Source: Methylomonas albis (lineage in GTDB: Bacteria > Pseudomonadota > Gammaproteobacteria > Methylococcales > Methylomonadaceae). Taken from it: DNA of 64,000 nt. How positions within the stretch are numbered: the first letter of the stretch is position 1; each line of letters begins with the position of its first letter. Shown here piece after piece: positions 1 through 8,569 of the stretch. The stretch spans positions 2,852,001 through 2,916,000 of the forward strand of contig NZ_JACXSS010000001.1 of assembly GCF_014850955.1 (NCBI RefSeq). Direction: 5' to 3'. Both the position numbers and the translations under genes were made by a program. The notes below the pieces were generated by a model. That model had not been told where the DNA came from. It saw nothing but the letters and a program-made list of their open reading frames with translations, and searched no databases.

Positions 1-2
1 GT

Positions 3-1310
3 TGGTATCAGTTCGGCCAAGCGCCCAATCCCGATCTACCCTGGCCGCCTTTCGACGTCAAAGCCTACACCGCCGACATCAATTACGACACCGCCAGCGC
101 CAGGGTGCAAATCGCCCGTCTGCAAGTGGTGGAACCCGGCCGCAACCGTCCGGCGCCGGTCGAACAAAACGCCGATCAATACGTCAGCGGCTATAATGCC
201 TGGAATGTGGCAACGACCGGCAATGCGGCGGCGACTGCACAACCGGCTGCCGTGGAAGAACGGGCCGCTGAAATCTGGGCGACTCCGCACGGCTTTTTCA
301 AGGCGGCACTGACCAATCATGCCGAAACCAAGGACATCGCCAACGGCAGCGAAGTTTCTTTTAATATCGGCGGCAAGTACCGCTATGTCGGCACCATCAA
401 TGCCAAACATCAGCTGGAATCGGTAAAAACCTGGATCGACAATCCGGTGCTGGGCGACACCTTAGTCGAAACCCGTTATAGCGATTACAAAGCCTTCGAC
501 GGCGGCCAGTTCCCCAGCCATATCGTCCGCACGCAGGGCGGTTTTCCGGTGCTGGATTTGAATGTCACGGCGGTAAAAGCCAATCCGGCCGTGGATATTG
601 CCGTACCGGCCGAAGCACTTAAACCAGCGGCTGTTGCCGTTGCGGCCAACAAACTGGCGGACGGCGTGTATTACCTGACCGGTGGCACCCACCACAGCGT
701 GGCTATCGAGCAATTGAACCATATTGTGCTGGTCGAAGCGCCTTTGAACGAAGAGCGCTCGCAGGCCTTGATCGCCAAATTGCAGGAAATCATCCCCAAC
801 AAACCGATCAAATATCTGGTCAATACCCACGCTCACTTTGACCACAGCGGCGGCTTGCGCACCTTTGTGGATGCCGGCGCCACCATCGTCACCCATCAAC
901 CGAATCAAGCCTATTACGAAAAAGTCTGGGCCAATCCGCACAGCATCAATCCGGATAGGCTGGAGAAGTCCAAGAAAACCGCCAACTTCACCAGCTTTGC
1001 CGGCAAACAGGTGTTATCCGACGGCAAGCGCACTATCGAGATTCATTCGCTGGCCGACAATAGCCACAGCGATGCCTTTGTCGCGGTGTATTTGCCTAAG
1101 GAAAAAATCCTGATCGAAGCCGACGCTTATACGCCACCGGCTGCCAACGCGCCGGCGCCAACCTCGGTCAATCCGTATTCACTAAACTTGTATGAAAACA
1201 TTCAGAAGCTGAAACTGGACGTCGGTCAGATCGCCGCATTACACGGCCCACGGGTAGTAACGCTGGCGGAGTTGCGTAGCGCAATCGGCATTACCAAAGC
1301 TTCCCGGTAA
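3..1310 (+). CDS. MBL-fold metallo-hydrolase (5' end outside window)
   Basis: The reading frame is open from the first complete codon of the window, so the N-terminus is missing; a GTG at 105 is unlikely to be the start because coding sequence continues upstream of it. The C-terminal half is a metallo-beta-lactamase fold. It has the zinc motif THAHFDHSGG near bases 829-858, a downstream NSHSDA histidine motif near 1060-1080, an acidic EADAYTP segment near 1117-1134, and a final LHGP. The N-terminal part resembles the extra domain of secreted MBL hydrolases but has no recognised motif. Substrate unknown. A hairpin just past the stop may end the transcript. The MBL assignment is firm; the function is not. 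Confidence 0.85.
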   Translation, partial: WYQFGQAPNPDLPWPPFDVKAYTADINYDTASARVQIARLQVVEPGRNRPAPVEQNADQYVSGYNAWNVATTGNAAATAQPAAVEERAAEIWATPHGFFKAALTNHAETKDIANGSEVSFNIGGKYRYVGTINAKHQLESVKTWIDNPVLGDTLVETRYSDYKAFDGGQFPSHIVRTQGGFPVLDLNVTAVKANPAVDIAVPAEALKPAAVAVAANKLADGVYYLTGGTHHSVAIEQLNHIVLVEAPLNEERSQALIAKLQEIIPNKPIKYLVNTHAHFDHSGGLRTFVDAGATIVTHQPNQAYYEKVWANPHSINPDRLEKSKKTANFTSFAGKQVLSDGKRTIEIHSLADNSHSDAFVAVYLPKEKILIEADAYTPPAANAPAPTSVNPYSLNLYENIQKLKLDVGQIAALHGPRVVTLAELRSAIGITKASR

Positions 1311-1318
1311 CCGGCTAA

Positions 1319-1360
1319 GGATCGAGGCAATAGCGCAATGCTGATGCCTCGATCCTGATT
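1319..1360 (+). terminator. Probable intrinsic terminator after the MBL gene
   Basis: A perfect 11 bp stem (GGATCGAGGCA with TGCCTCGATCC) closes a 15-base loop, starts 9 bases after the stop codon and is followed by TGATTTA. The T-tract is poor, so termination is only likely. Confidence 0.5.
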
Positions 1361-1682
1361 TATCCGCACCCAAAAACCGTATGGCGATATTCCAAGCACG
1401 CACACACCGGCCAAACATGCAAAGACACCGCCACGCTATTTCGTTTGTGACCCGCATCGCTACAGGGGCATCCATAAACGAGTCAGCGGTAAGGTACTAA
1501 CCCGCGCGAACACCACTGAACGCACCGTCTGCGCCTCCCGAGAATCAGGATTTGCCGGCGCACGACTCGGCGGCAACCTCGAATAGTTTTTGCTTGCATC
1601 GGAAACTAAGCTGATCCTACTGATTGACTGAGCATTGCCTTGCTATATGATGAACCTTCACCATGCGGAAAAAGGGGCTACT
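1361..1682. other. Intergenic, no gene seen
   Basis: About 320 bases with no convincing reading frame or RNA. The last 15 bases contain AAAAAGGGG, a plausible ribosome binding site for the following gene. Confidence 0.5.
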
Positions 1683-3404
1683 ATGTTACGCACCATAGGT
1701 TTCCACGGCTCGCGAGCCATCGTTTCTATCCTAATACTCCTGCTGTTTTTCGGGCAAGCGCTTGCCGCCACCAAGGCAGTCCCAAACTGGGATGGGTTTG
1801 TCGGCCAGTTCGTCGAACATTATTTTGAACTCCACCCTAGCTTTGCCGCCAATGCCGGCCGGCATGAATTCGACGGCAAATTGCCGGACTGGAGTGCGGC
1901 CGGTTTAGCCCGGCAAAGCCAATGGCTAAAATCGCAGCGCGAATTAGCCGCCGGCTATCGCGATACATCGCTGAAAGAATCGGAACGCTTCCAGCAAAAC
2001 CAGCTGCAGGCGGTAATCGACGAGGAATTATTCTGGCTGCAATCGGCCAAGTCACCATCGAAAAATCCGCTGTTTTATTCGCAGGCCCTGGATCCCAATT
2101 TTTATCTGACGCGCCCTTATGCACCGCTCGCGCAGCGCCTGCAAGCCTTCATCAACTACGCCGCGAACATCCCCAAGGTCACCGCGCAAATCCGCGCCAA
2201 TCTAAAGCTGCCTTTGCCGCGCAGCTATATCGAAGTCGGCAAGACTATATTCACCGGTCTGGCGACCTTCTATGAAATCGATGCCAAGGCGACGTTTGCC
2301 TCGGTAGACAATCCGTCCTTGCAACAGCAACTCAATACAGTAACGCCGGCCGCCGCCAAAGCGATGCGCGAGCTAGCCGACTGGCTGGAACAACAACGCG
2401 CTACTGCCAACGACGATTTTGCGCTGGGTGCCACGCGGTTCCGGGCCATGCTCAAAGCCAGCGAAGGCGTCGATATACCGCTGGAGACTCTCGAAAAAAT
2501 CGGCCGCGCCGATCTGGACCGCAATCTGGCCGAGCTGAAAGATGCGTGTAAGCAGTACGCCCCGGAGGCGTCGCTGCCGGACTGCGTCGCCAAAGTGGAA
2601 GCGCAAAAACCGGCCGACGGCGCGGTCGTCGAAGCGGGCCGGCAACTGATACTGTTGAAGGCTTTTTTAACCGAAAATAACCTGCTGTCGATTCCCGGCC
2701 AGGAAGAAGCGGCGGTCGCCGAAACCCCGCCGTTCAAACGTTGGAATTCGGCTTACATCGACATCCCAGGCCCTTACGAACATGCCCTGCCTTCCATCTA
2801 CTACGTCGCACCGCCCGATCCGGCCTGGAGCGCTGCCGAGCAGGCCGCCTATGTGCCCAGCAAAGCCAACCTGCTATTTATCTCCGCGCATGAAGTATGG
2901 CCCGGCCATTTCCTACAGCATCTGCATGCCGACCGCGCTGCGTCGAAGCTGGGGCAATTGTTCAGTAATTACGCGTTCTCGGAAGGCTGGGCGCATTATG
3001 CCGAGGAATTAATGTGGGAAGCCGGTTTGAACGCGGGCGATGCGCAAACCCATATCGGCCAATTGTTGAATGCCCTGCTCCGCGACGTGCGTTTCCTATC
3101 GGCAATTGGTTTGCACACCCAAGGCATGACCATAGAAGCGTCGGAAAAAATGTTTCGGGAACTGGCGTTCCGCGACCCAGGCACCGCCAAGCAACAAGCC
3201 GCGCGCGGTACCTTCGATCCGGGCTATCTGAATTACACCTTGGGTAAACTAATGATCCGCAAACTACGAGAGGATTGGAGCGCCAGCCGCGGCGGCCGGG
3301 CGGCGTGGAAGTCCTTCCACGATACTTTTCTGTCCTACGGCGCGCCGCCGATTCCGTTGATCCGGCAGGCCATGCTGGGCGGCAATAGCGGGCCTGCTCT
3401 TTAA
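1683..3404 (+). CDS. Secreted DUF885-family putative metallopeptidase
   Basis: 573 residues from the ATG at 1683, which follows a purine-rich AAAAAGGGG; an upstream in-frame TTG at 1635 is less likely. The N-terminus is a signal peptide (GSRAIVSILILLLFFGQALAA), so the protein is exported. The family signature HEVWPGHFLQH lies near residue 400, the metal-binding HExxPGH pattern of DUF885 proteins. It is followed by FSEGWAHYAEELMWEAG, the second conserved DUF885 block, whose Glu/His also belong to the active site. Length matches the family. It stands alone, with intergenic DNA on both sides. The family is thought to be peptidase-like (inference from family); substrate unknown. Confidence 0.85.
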   Translation: MLRTIGFHGSRAIVSILILLLFFGQALAATKAVPNWDGFVGQFVEHYFELHPSFAANAGRHEFDGKLPDWSAAGLARQSQWLKSQRELAAGYRDTSLKESERFQQNQLQAVIDEELFWLQSAKSPSKNPLFYSQALDPNFYLTRPYAPLAQRLQAFINYAANIPKVTAQIRANLKLPLPRSYIEVGKTIFTGLATFYEIDAKATFASVDNPSLQQQLNTVTPAAAKAMRELADWLEQQRATANDDFALGATRFRAMLKASEGVDIPLETLEKIGRADLDRNLAELKDACKQYAPEASLPDCVAKVEAQKPADGAVVEAGRQLILLKAFLTENNLLSIPGQEEAAVAETPPFKRWNSAYIDIPGPYEHALPSIYYVAPPDPAWSAAEQAAYVPSKANLLFISAHEVWPGHFLQHLHADRAASKLGQLFSNYAFSEGWAHYAEELMWEAGLNAGDAQTHIGQLLNALLRDVRFLSAIGLHTQGMTIEASEKMFRELAFRDPGTAKQQAARGTFDPGYLNYTLGKLMIRKLREDWSASRGGRAAWKSFHDTFLSYGAPPIPLIRQAMLGGNSGPAL

Positions 3405-3951
3405 CTTGCTATCGGGAGTGGCTGATAGAAATGCGCGATAGCGGCCGAATGTCGCGCTAAAACGGTTCATTAGCTCGCCAATTTGAGCAAGCGCTATTTC
3501 GGCTTGCGTGGATCATCGGCGGGATTGGTATGGTTAATTGCCCATGGCCCGGTGGCACATAGCTCAACAGTAGTTTCCTGACCGATTGCCCAAGCCTAGT
3601 TTTCGGAAACGATAAATTAAAGATAAGAATCTCAAAATTCATGAAATCTTGATCGGCAAGGATCGGCCAAAGCCCGCCGCTCGGAGTAGCTATCCAATTT
3701 TAATAATTAAGGCATCATTTAACCCAATCGGCTGTCCGGTATTCGGCTAGCAAAATGACATTATCAATGCCCCATCACCTGGAGCCAATCCGTTGTTCAG
3801 CCGTTTTAGGCCGCCAGCTCTCAATGCGAGCCGAGTCGGTTGCCAGCCAACTACTCAGCCGCTAAAAGGGGCAGACCCGAGATGGAATCCGGGTCATCCG
3901 TTTGCTTTCGGGTTTACCTTTGCTCCCACTACGATTCATATAGGTCCCATT
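3405..3951. other. Intergenic, no gene seen
   Basis: About 550 bases between two convergent genes. No convincing reading frame, tRNA or strong terminator was found. The short frames present lack domain features and ribosome binding sites. Confidence 0.5.
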
Positions 3952-4848
3952 TCACTTTGCCTCCCGTGGGCTAACTTGAGTCGCGGACACAAAAAACTCG
4001 ATGATATCCTGAGTACGCTCGGGCCAATGTGAATGGATTTGATCACCTTCACAGTACAACGTTTTTACGCCCCCGGCACACCCTGAATAAGAGGAGCAAC
4101 CATTTGCGATTTTATCCGGAATAGGATCACATTTATTACACGCCGCCCACCAACCCACCGCTTGCTGACCATAACCAGGAAACAGGCGATCCTTGCTGCT
4201 GTGCATAACCATAACCGGCAAGGGTTCAGGGCATCTGCGGTCGCGTAAATCATCATACGCAACCCCGGCTGCGCTCGGCGCAATGGCTCGTGGGATGTGT
4301 CCCGTGCCAGTCATAAATGCTAATGCCATCGCCGAAGTCCCTCCATCGGAATGTCCGGTAACATAGACTTTTTTTTCATCAATACACCATTTTTTAGCCA
4401 TTAAACTGGGAATGGTGCCTAATTCTACGGTAGTGCTGGGCGATAATTCCGGATGATCCGCATAGGCCACGATGAAACCGGCTTGGGTCGCAGGAAAAGT
4501 GAACCCAGTTGTTTTTTCGGTTTTAGCCCGATTCGATCCCGCCGGAGAAAATACCAGTAATAGTGGGTGGGCAACGGATGCATCATAATTGGCTGGTGTG
4601 CGGACATTGTATTTGATGCCGTTTTCGGTTTCTTCGCCATAAGTCTCTCCAGCGTCTCCACTGAGTTGATCAGGTTTGCAAAGACGTTGCAGCATCTCAG
4701 GCCGATACGCGGCTTGCCCCAATTCTACCGAGTCGCCACTATGATCCATCAAAAGCATGACAACCATTATTAATATCGGTAACCCGAATAGCACTCTCTG
4801 CCAAGAATTAATTCTTAAAAGATAAACCTTTAATTGAGTCATATTCAT
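3952..4848 (-). CDS. LpqC/poly(3-hydroxybutyrate) depolymerase-like esterase
   Basis: 298 residues, alpha/beta-hydrolase fold of the LpqC/PHB-depolymerase type. The nucleophile elbow is VTGHSDGGTSAMAL (GxSxG as GHSDG, near residue 167). Family context also fits: PLLLVFSPAG near the oxyanion strand and MVMHSSKDRLFP before the acid residue. The C-terminal histidine is probably in IHSHWPE. An N-terminal hydrophobic stretch (VLFGLPILIMVVMLL) predicts a signal anchor, so it acts in the periplasm or at the membrane. It is the last gene of a minus-strand set with the His-N-terminal protein 45 bases upstream and the EthD-like gene before that. Substrate is not predictable; many relatives are feruloyl or polyester esterases. 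Confidence 0.75.
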   Translation of the reverse strand: MNMTQLKVYLLRINSWQRVLFGLPILIMVVMLLMDHSGDSVELGQAAYRPEMLQRLCKPDQLSGDAGETYGEETENGIKYNVRTPANYDASVAHPLLLVFSPAGSNRAKTEKTTGFTFPATQAGFIVAYADHPELSPSTTVELGTIPSLMAKKWCIDEKKVYVTGHSDGGTSAMALAFMTGTGHIPRAIAPSAAGVAYDDLRDRRCPEPLPVMVMHSSKDRLFPGYGQQAVGWWAACNKCDPIPDKIANGCSSYSGCAGGVKTLYCEGDQIHSHWPERTQDIIEFFVSATQVSPREAK

Positions 4849-4893
4849 AATAATATTCTCCCTAAGTTCGCTTGACTCGCCTGTACCATTCGA

Positions 4894-5499
4894 TCATGCC
4901 TCAGGTGAGTGATTGAGTGCTTCCTTATTCGCTAACTTCAGTAAAATATAAGCCAGCAACAGCAAGCTTCCGATCATCACAATCTGCAGCATATAGCTTT
5001 TTCCCGGAACCGATTCCAGGCCAACAGAGAACGGAATATGCGTATCAAGACGCTTATCCTTGTCGACAATAGCGATGTGGGCCAAATAATTACCAGCACC
5101 ATACTGGCTAAAATCGACCAAACTATCGAAAGTGCCGTTTTTAACTTTTTTCGGCTGCTGATAAAAAACCCTTTGCCCTTCAGGTTCTTTGGTGATTTCG
5201 AATTCCACGCTGACATTGCGCAGACGTTTACCTTCGTAGTCGAACACCAAATTAGTTGGGCCGATTTCGGGAATGATGCTGCAATATTCCCGATCCCCTG
5301 ACAGTGTGGGGGTATAGGCCGTGAAATGGACTCGTTCAAAACCAACCCTCGTAACGCAAGTATCGGCCTCGTCAGGCGCACCGCGATGCGCTTGAACAAT
5401 AGTCGGCATTAATCCGACCCAAAAGACAACAGGCAGCAGACTCAGCCACCTAATGCGCTTATGAACCACCTTCTTTAGTCTGTTGATAGAGTTAGACAT
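4894..5499 (-). CDS. Secreted, C-terminally membrane-anchored protein with predicted N-terminal histidine
   Basis: 201 residues, start supported by GAGGGAG upstream. Not a family I can name. A signal peptide ends ...PTIVQA (residues 32-37), and the best cleavage site leaves His38 as the first mature residue (HRGAPDEADTC). The ectodomain is beta-rich with two cysteines (DTC and REYC) that could form a disulfide, and a second histidine in RVHFTAYTP. A single C-terminal transmembrane helix (MLQIVMIGSLLLLAYILLKL) anchors it, leaving the domain outside the cytoplasmic membrane. An N-terminal histidine is the hallmark of copper histidine-brace proteins, which would suit a copper-dependent methanotroph, but this is inference only. 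It lies between the EthD-like and esterase genes on the same strand. Confidence 0.65.
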   Translation of the reverse strand: MSNSINRLKKVVHKRIRWLSLLPVVFWVGLMPTIVQAHRGAPDEADTCVTRVGFERVHFTAYTPTLSGDREYCSIIPEIGPTNLVFDYEGKRLRNVSVEFEITKEPEGQRVFYQQPKKVKNGTFDSLVDFSQYGAGNYLAHIAIVDKDKRLDTHIPFSVGLESVPGKSYMLQIVMIGSLLLLAYILLKLANKEALNHSPEA

Positions 5500-5541
5500 T
5501 GATTTGCTCCCTCTGTGATTTTGTTAAATCCGATGGTCGGT

Positions 5542-5868
5542 TTAGAAATCAAAGGTTTCCACCTCGGAGATCAGAAACAACGGCTCACCACCGCTAGAAA
5601 TCTCAACGGCATGCTGAGCTGTTTCTTGACCGCCTGGTGAATTCAGACAAGCCTTTAATTCAGCGAGTGATGGAAAGTAAACCTCGGCAATCCGATGAAA
5701 CTGCGCTGCAGATTTGTCTGCATTGGAAAGAATCAATGAGGCGACAAATCGTGTTTTGCCGACCAGCTTTTCCACGGCCATCGGCACATGCTCATCAGCA
5801 TATCGACGTTCAAACGTTTTTAGATCTGTTGGCGTAGGGTACATTACGATTAATTTTGCGGCTTTCAT
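5542..5868 (-). CDS. EthD-family small protein
   Basis: 108 residues, the typical length of EthD proteins (dimeric ferredoxin-like alpha/beta barrel). Characteristic features: the N-terminal strand KLIVMYPTPTDLKTFERRYADEHVP, ending in the common DEHxP motif, and a C-terminal half with FHRIAEVYFPSLAELKACL followed by an ETxxFD-like end. EthD relatives take part in degrading ethers or aromatics, or in small-molecule isomerisation; the exact role cannot be read here. It is the first gene of the minus-strand unit and is transcribed away from a LysR regulator that starts about 120 bases upstream, so it is probably that regulator's target. Confidence 0.8.
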   Translation of the reverse strand: MKAAKLIVMYPTPTDLKTFERRYADEHVPMAVEKLVGKTRFVASLILSNADKSAAQFHRIAEVYFPSLAELKACLNSPGGQETAQHAVEISSGGEPLFLISEVETFDF

Positions 5869-5952
5869 AGGAATTTTGAATATTTATGTGACTGGGTGAC
5901 TATATTAAATAATGAGTTATGGCAACTGTAAAATACATATTTTCTATGAAAT

Positions 5953-5969
5953 AATAGGTTTTTCCTATT
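5953..5969. promoter_or_regulatory. Candidate LysR-type operator (T-N11-A)
   Basis: AATAGG-TTTTT-CCTATT is a perfect inverted repeat that also fits the LysR T-N11-A rule (T at 5955, A at 5967). It sits in the divergent interval, just before the regulator's ribosome binding site, where it could mediate autoregulation. Activity is inferred. Confidence 0.45.
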
Positions 5970-5985
5970 TTAAAAGGGGCAAAGT

Positions 5986-6861
5986 GTGGAAATGCAGCAA
6001 ATTCGCTATTTTCTGGCCGTCTGCGATAACGGTTCGTTCACTCGCGCTGCACAAGCAACCTATGTGGCCCAACCCTCGCTGACGCAAGCAATTAAGAAAT
6101 TGGAAGATGAACTTGGCGGTGAGCTATTTAGCCGAGATCGTAGCGGATGTCGGTTGACGGCTTTAGGACGTTTAATCGAACCTTCGATACGCGAAATAGT
6201 GCACAAGACGCAAGCTGTCAAAGCAGAGGCTGTGCGTTTCAGCCGCTTAAATACTGTGCCACTTCGCATCGGAGTGATGACGACAATTGCCGCACACCAT
6301 TTAAGTCCATTCTTCGCTGACTTTCAGCAAGAACACCCACATGTAGAACTGGAATTAGTCGTCGACAATGAATGCAATCTATTGAATCAACTTGATGAAG
6401 ATGGCTTGGATTTAGTTATCAGCGCACCAACATCCTTACCGGCAGGGCATTACCAGTCTTTAAAGCTTTACGAAGAACGCTATGTCGTTGTCTTCAACGA
6501 CAAACACCGTTTCAATCAAATGCAACACATTGATTTAGCAACCATACAAACTGAACCTTATTTGGATCGCCTGAACTGTGAATTGCGTGAAACACTGAGG
6601 AGTGTGTGTCAGGGTCGGCAGGTCAATCTTTATGCTGCCTATAGAAGTAATAGCGAAGATTGGATACTGAGTATGGTGCGCGCCGGCATCGGTGTTGCGC
6701 TAATGCCGGAATTCACCATCACCAAAAATGCAGATAAGATTCGAGTTCGTTATCTGTCAGACCCAGAAATTCGTCGCACAATCTGCGCTATATTCCCACT
6801 CTCATCGGCCGCAAAACCCGAAGTGGCAGAAGTATTGAAAAGTCTGCGGATGAGTTTTTAA
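5986..6861 (+). CDS. LysR-family transcriptional regulator
   Basis: 291 residues. The N-terminal winged helix-turn-helix is clear: MQQIRYFLAVCDNGSFTRAA then the recognition helix PSLTQAIKKLEDELG (residues 3-45), followed by the substrate-binding domain from about residue 92. The GTG start at 5986 has AAAAGGGGC 5-7 bases upstream; an ATG two codons later is the alternative. Cys198 and Cys208 in LNCELRETLRSVC have nearly the spacing of the OxyR redox pair (199/208), although the overall sequence is that of a general LysR protein and not clearly OxyR. It is transcribed divergently from the EthD / His-N-terminal / esterase genes and probably controls them. Confidence 0.9.
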   Translation: MEMQQIRYFLAVCDNGSFTRAAQATYVAQPSLTQAIKKLEDELGGELFSRDRSGCRLTALGRLIEPSIREIVHKTQAVKAEAVRFSRLNTVPLRIGVMTTIAAHHLSPFFADFQQEHPHVELELVVDNECNLLNQLDEDGLDLVISAPTSLPAGHYQSLKLYEERYVVVFNDKHRFNQMQHIDLATIQTEPYLDRLNCELRETLRSVCQGRQVNLYAAYRSNSEDWILSMVRAGIGVALMPEFTITKNADKIRVRYLSDPEIRRTICAIFPLSSAAKPEVAEVLKSLRMSF

Positions 6862-7561
6862 AAAGTCACAAGTTAGCTCAATTAGAAATGGGCAATTTGC
6901 AGTTTCGCACCAACGGCTGCTTTGTAGCCCTCCAGTTTGCAAAATCTGGCTTTGGCTGACTGGCCGGTTTGGAGAAGCGTGACAGGCCGTTTTGGGTCGA
7001 CTCCTGCCCTCCCCATCAAAATACTCGTTCCCCACATCATCTTCGTCGTCTCGTAATGCTCGAAGCGGATGCCTGCAAAACTGTTTATCGTAGTTCGGGG
7101 TAAGTAAAACCATTTTCAGCCCCTGCATGAAATTAACTCCTATACTATACCGACAACAACTTGTATTGCCATGTGCGTTGAAGCCAGCAATATGTCGAAC
7201 AATTTGGCGCGCTAGGCTTAAACTTGTAAACGACGCACATTTGCAAATATGCTCGGGGAAAAATAACCCAGCTTGCTCACCAGCTTTTCCTTACGAAGCG
7301 CGGAGTATTCCAGTGGCGCCAATCCGGGCCTTGGGACCAAATGCTGGAAGCAAGGAATATCAAGGCTTACAGAGCACGGCAATTTACGGCACGCCGGATA
7401 CGGGCGACTAGACGTTTCCTACGCGCCACTGGACGCTGGAAACATAGGTTTGAATTATAAATACAGGCCATTGGACGGCATAAAATCTCGCCACAAGTTC
7501 TAAATATGGCGGGTAATCATCTGAGGTGGGTCTTTTACATTCAACTAATGAGGAATCTACT
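6862..7561. other. Intergenic, no gene seen
   Basis: About 700 bases with only short frames lacking domain features. The final bases contain GAGGAATC, the ribosome binding site of the next gene. It may hold remnants, but none was recognised. Confidence 0.45.
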
Positions 7562-8173
7562 ATGCCTAAGTCTACTTTCATCCCCGCCGCGGACCATGAC
7601 TTTTTAGTCTGGTTCGATCATTTTCTCGCCAATCTGACGCCGGAACGCGGCGTAGCGGCGGACAATTTGACCGCGCTCAAATCCGCCAGCGACGATTTTC
7701 ACGCCAAAACCGCGTTTGCCAATAATGCGGCAGCCACTGCCAAACAGGCTACCGCCGATAAAAATGACAGCCGCCGCTTAGCCGAATCGCTGATTCGTGC
7801 CGAAGCTCGACGGATCAAGGCGCGTGCGGATTATACCGGCGGTTTGGGGGCGCAAATGGGCATAGAGGGGGCTGAATATACCAACGATCTCGCTACTTCC
7901 AATCCCAATCTAATCGGCATCGATCAAACCGGCGGGAAAGTTTCTTTAAGTTTTACCAAATATAACAGCGAGGGCATCAACATTTATTGCCAGCGTGAAA
8001 ACGATGCCGACTGGGTATTGCTGGGCCGCGCCACAGTTTCGCCGTATGCGGACAACCGGCCACTGCTACAACCCGGCAAACCGGAGTTGCGCCGCTATAC
8101 CGCTATTTATATGCTGAAAGACAAGGAAGTCGGGCAATTTAGCAATGATCTGGTCATCAATTGCGCGCCCTGA
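7562..8173 (+). CDS. Conserved hypothetical protein
   Basis: 203 residues from the ATG at 7562, chosen because TGAGGAATC lies just upstream; an earlier in-frame TTG at 7526 has no such support. No signal peptide or membrane segment. The N-terminal half is helical and rich in alanine, lysine and aspartate (KSASDDFHAKTAFANNAAAT). The C-terminal half is beta-rich and looks like a fibronectin-type-III-like sandwich (VSLSFTKYNSEGINIYCQ... DWVLLGRATVSPY... RRYTAIYMLKDKEVGQFS). Proteins with this layout are common but uncharacterised; I cannot assign a function. It stands alone between two intergenic stretches. Confidence 0.7.
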   Translation: MPKSTFIPAADHDFLVWFDHFLANLTPERGVAADNLTALKSASDDFHAKTAFANNAAATAKQATADKNDSRRLAESLIRAEARRIKARADYTGGLGAQMGIEGAEYTNDLATSNPNLIGIDQTGGKVSLSFTKYNSEGINIYCQRENDADWVLLGRATVSPYADNRPLLQPGKPELRRYTAIYMLKDKEVGQFSNDLVINCAP

Positions 8174-8241
8174 AAACAAGGCTATAAAAAATCAGGCTTA
8201 AAAACCGGTAGCGATTGTTTTTCTATTGGATGTTGTCTCAA

Positions 8242-8296
8242 GGGAACCTGCGCGGGGTTCCCTTCTCCCTCCGGGAGAAGGTTAGGATGAGGGTTT
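8242..8296. repeat. REP-like double hairpin
   Basis: Two adjacent hairpins: GGGAACC/GGTTCCC (8242-8262) and CTTCTCCC-TCC-GGGAGAAG (8262-8280), followed by GTTAGGATGAGGG. The second unit resembles the widespread CTCTCCC..GGGAGAG..GTTAGGGTGAGGG repeat of gammaproteobacteria. The rest of 8174-8569 holds no gene that I can see. Confidence 0.6.
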
Positions 8297-8569
8297 ATAA
8301 ATAGGACAAGGCGCATTTGCCACAACTTCCGGAGAGGTGGTGGTTTTATGGCTTTTCTGCCCTCTTTCGAGCCGCAGCCAACCCATCAACGCTTGTCCAC
8401 AGCGCTTCTTGGTTTGCCGCGCAGTACGGTTACCATCCTCAGCCGGTTTGGTTTGCCGAGTCACCTCGGTTACTTGCGCCGGATGACAGTTTTATTAACA
8501 GCCCACTGTAATTAGCGCGGTATCTACTATATTAAGACCACCTATAAAGCTAACTCGGACCAATCGACC

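Noticed and set aside
7127..7503. Two overlapping plus-strand frames in the gap after the LysR gene
   Set aside because: No ribosome binding site, no family pattern, overlapping each other in different frames.
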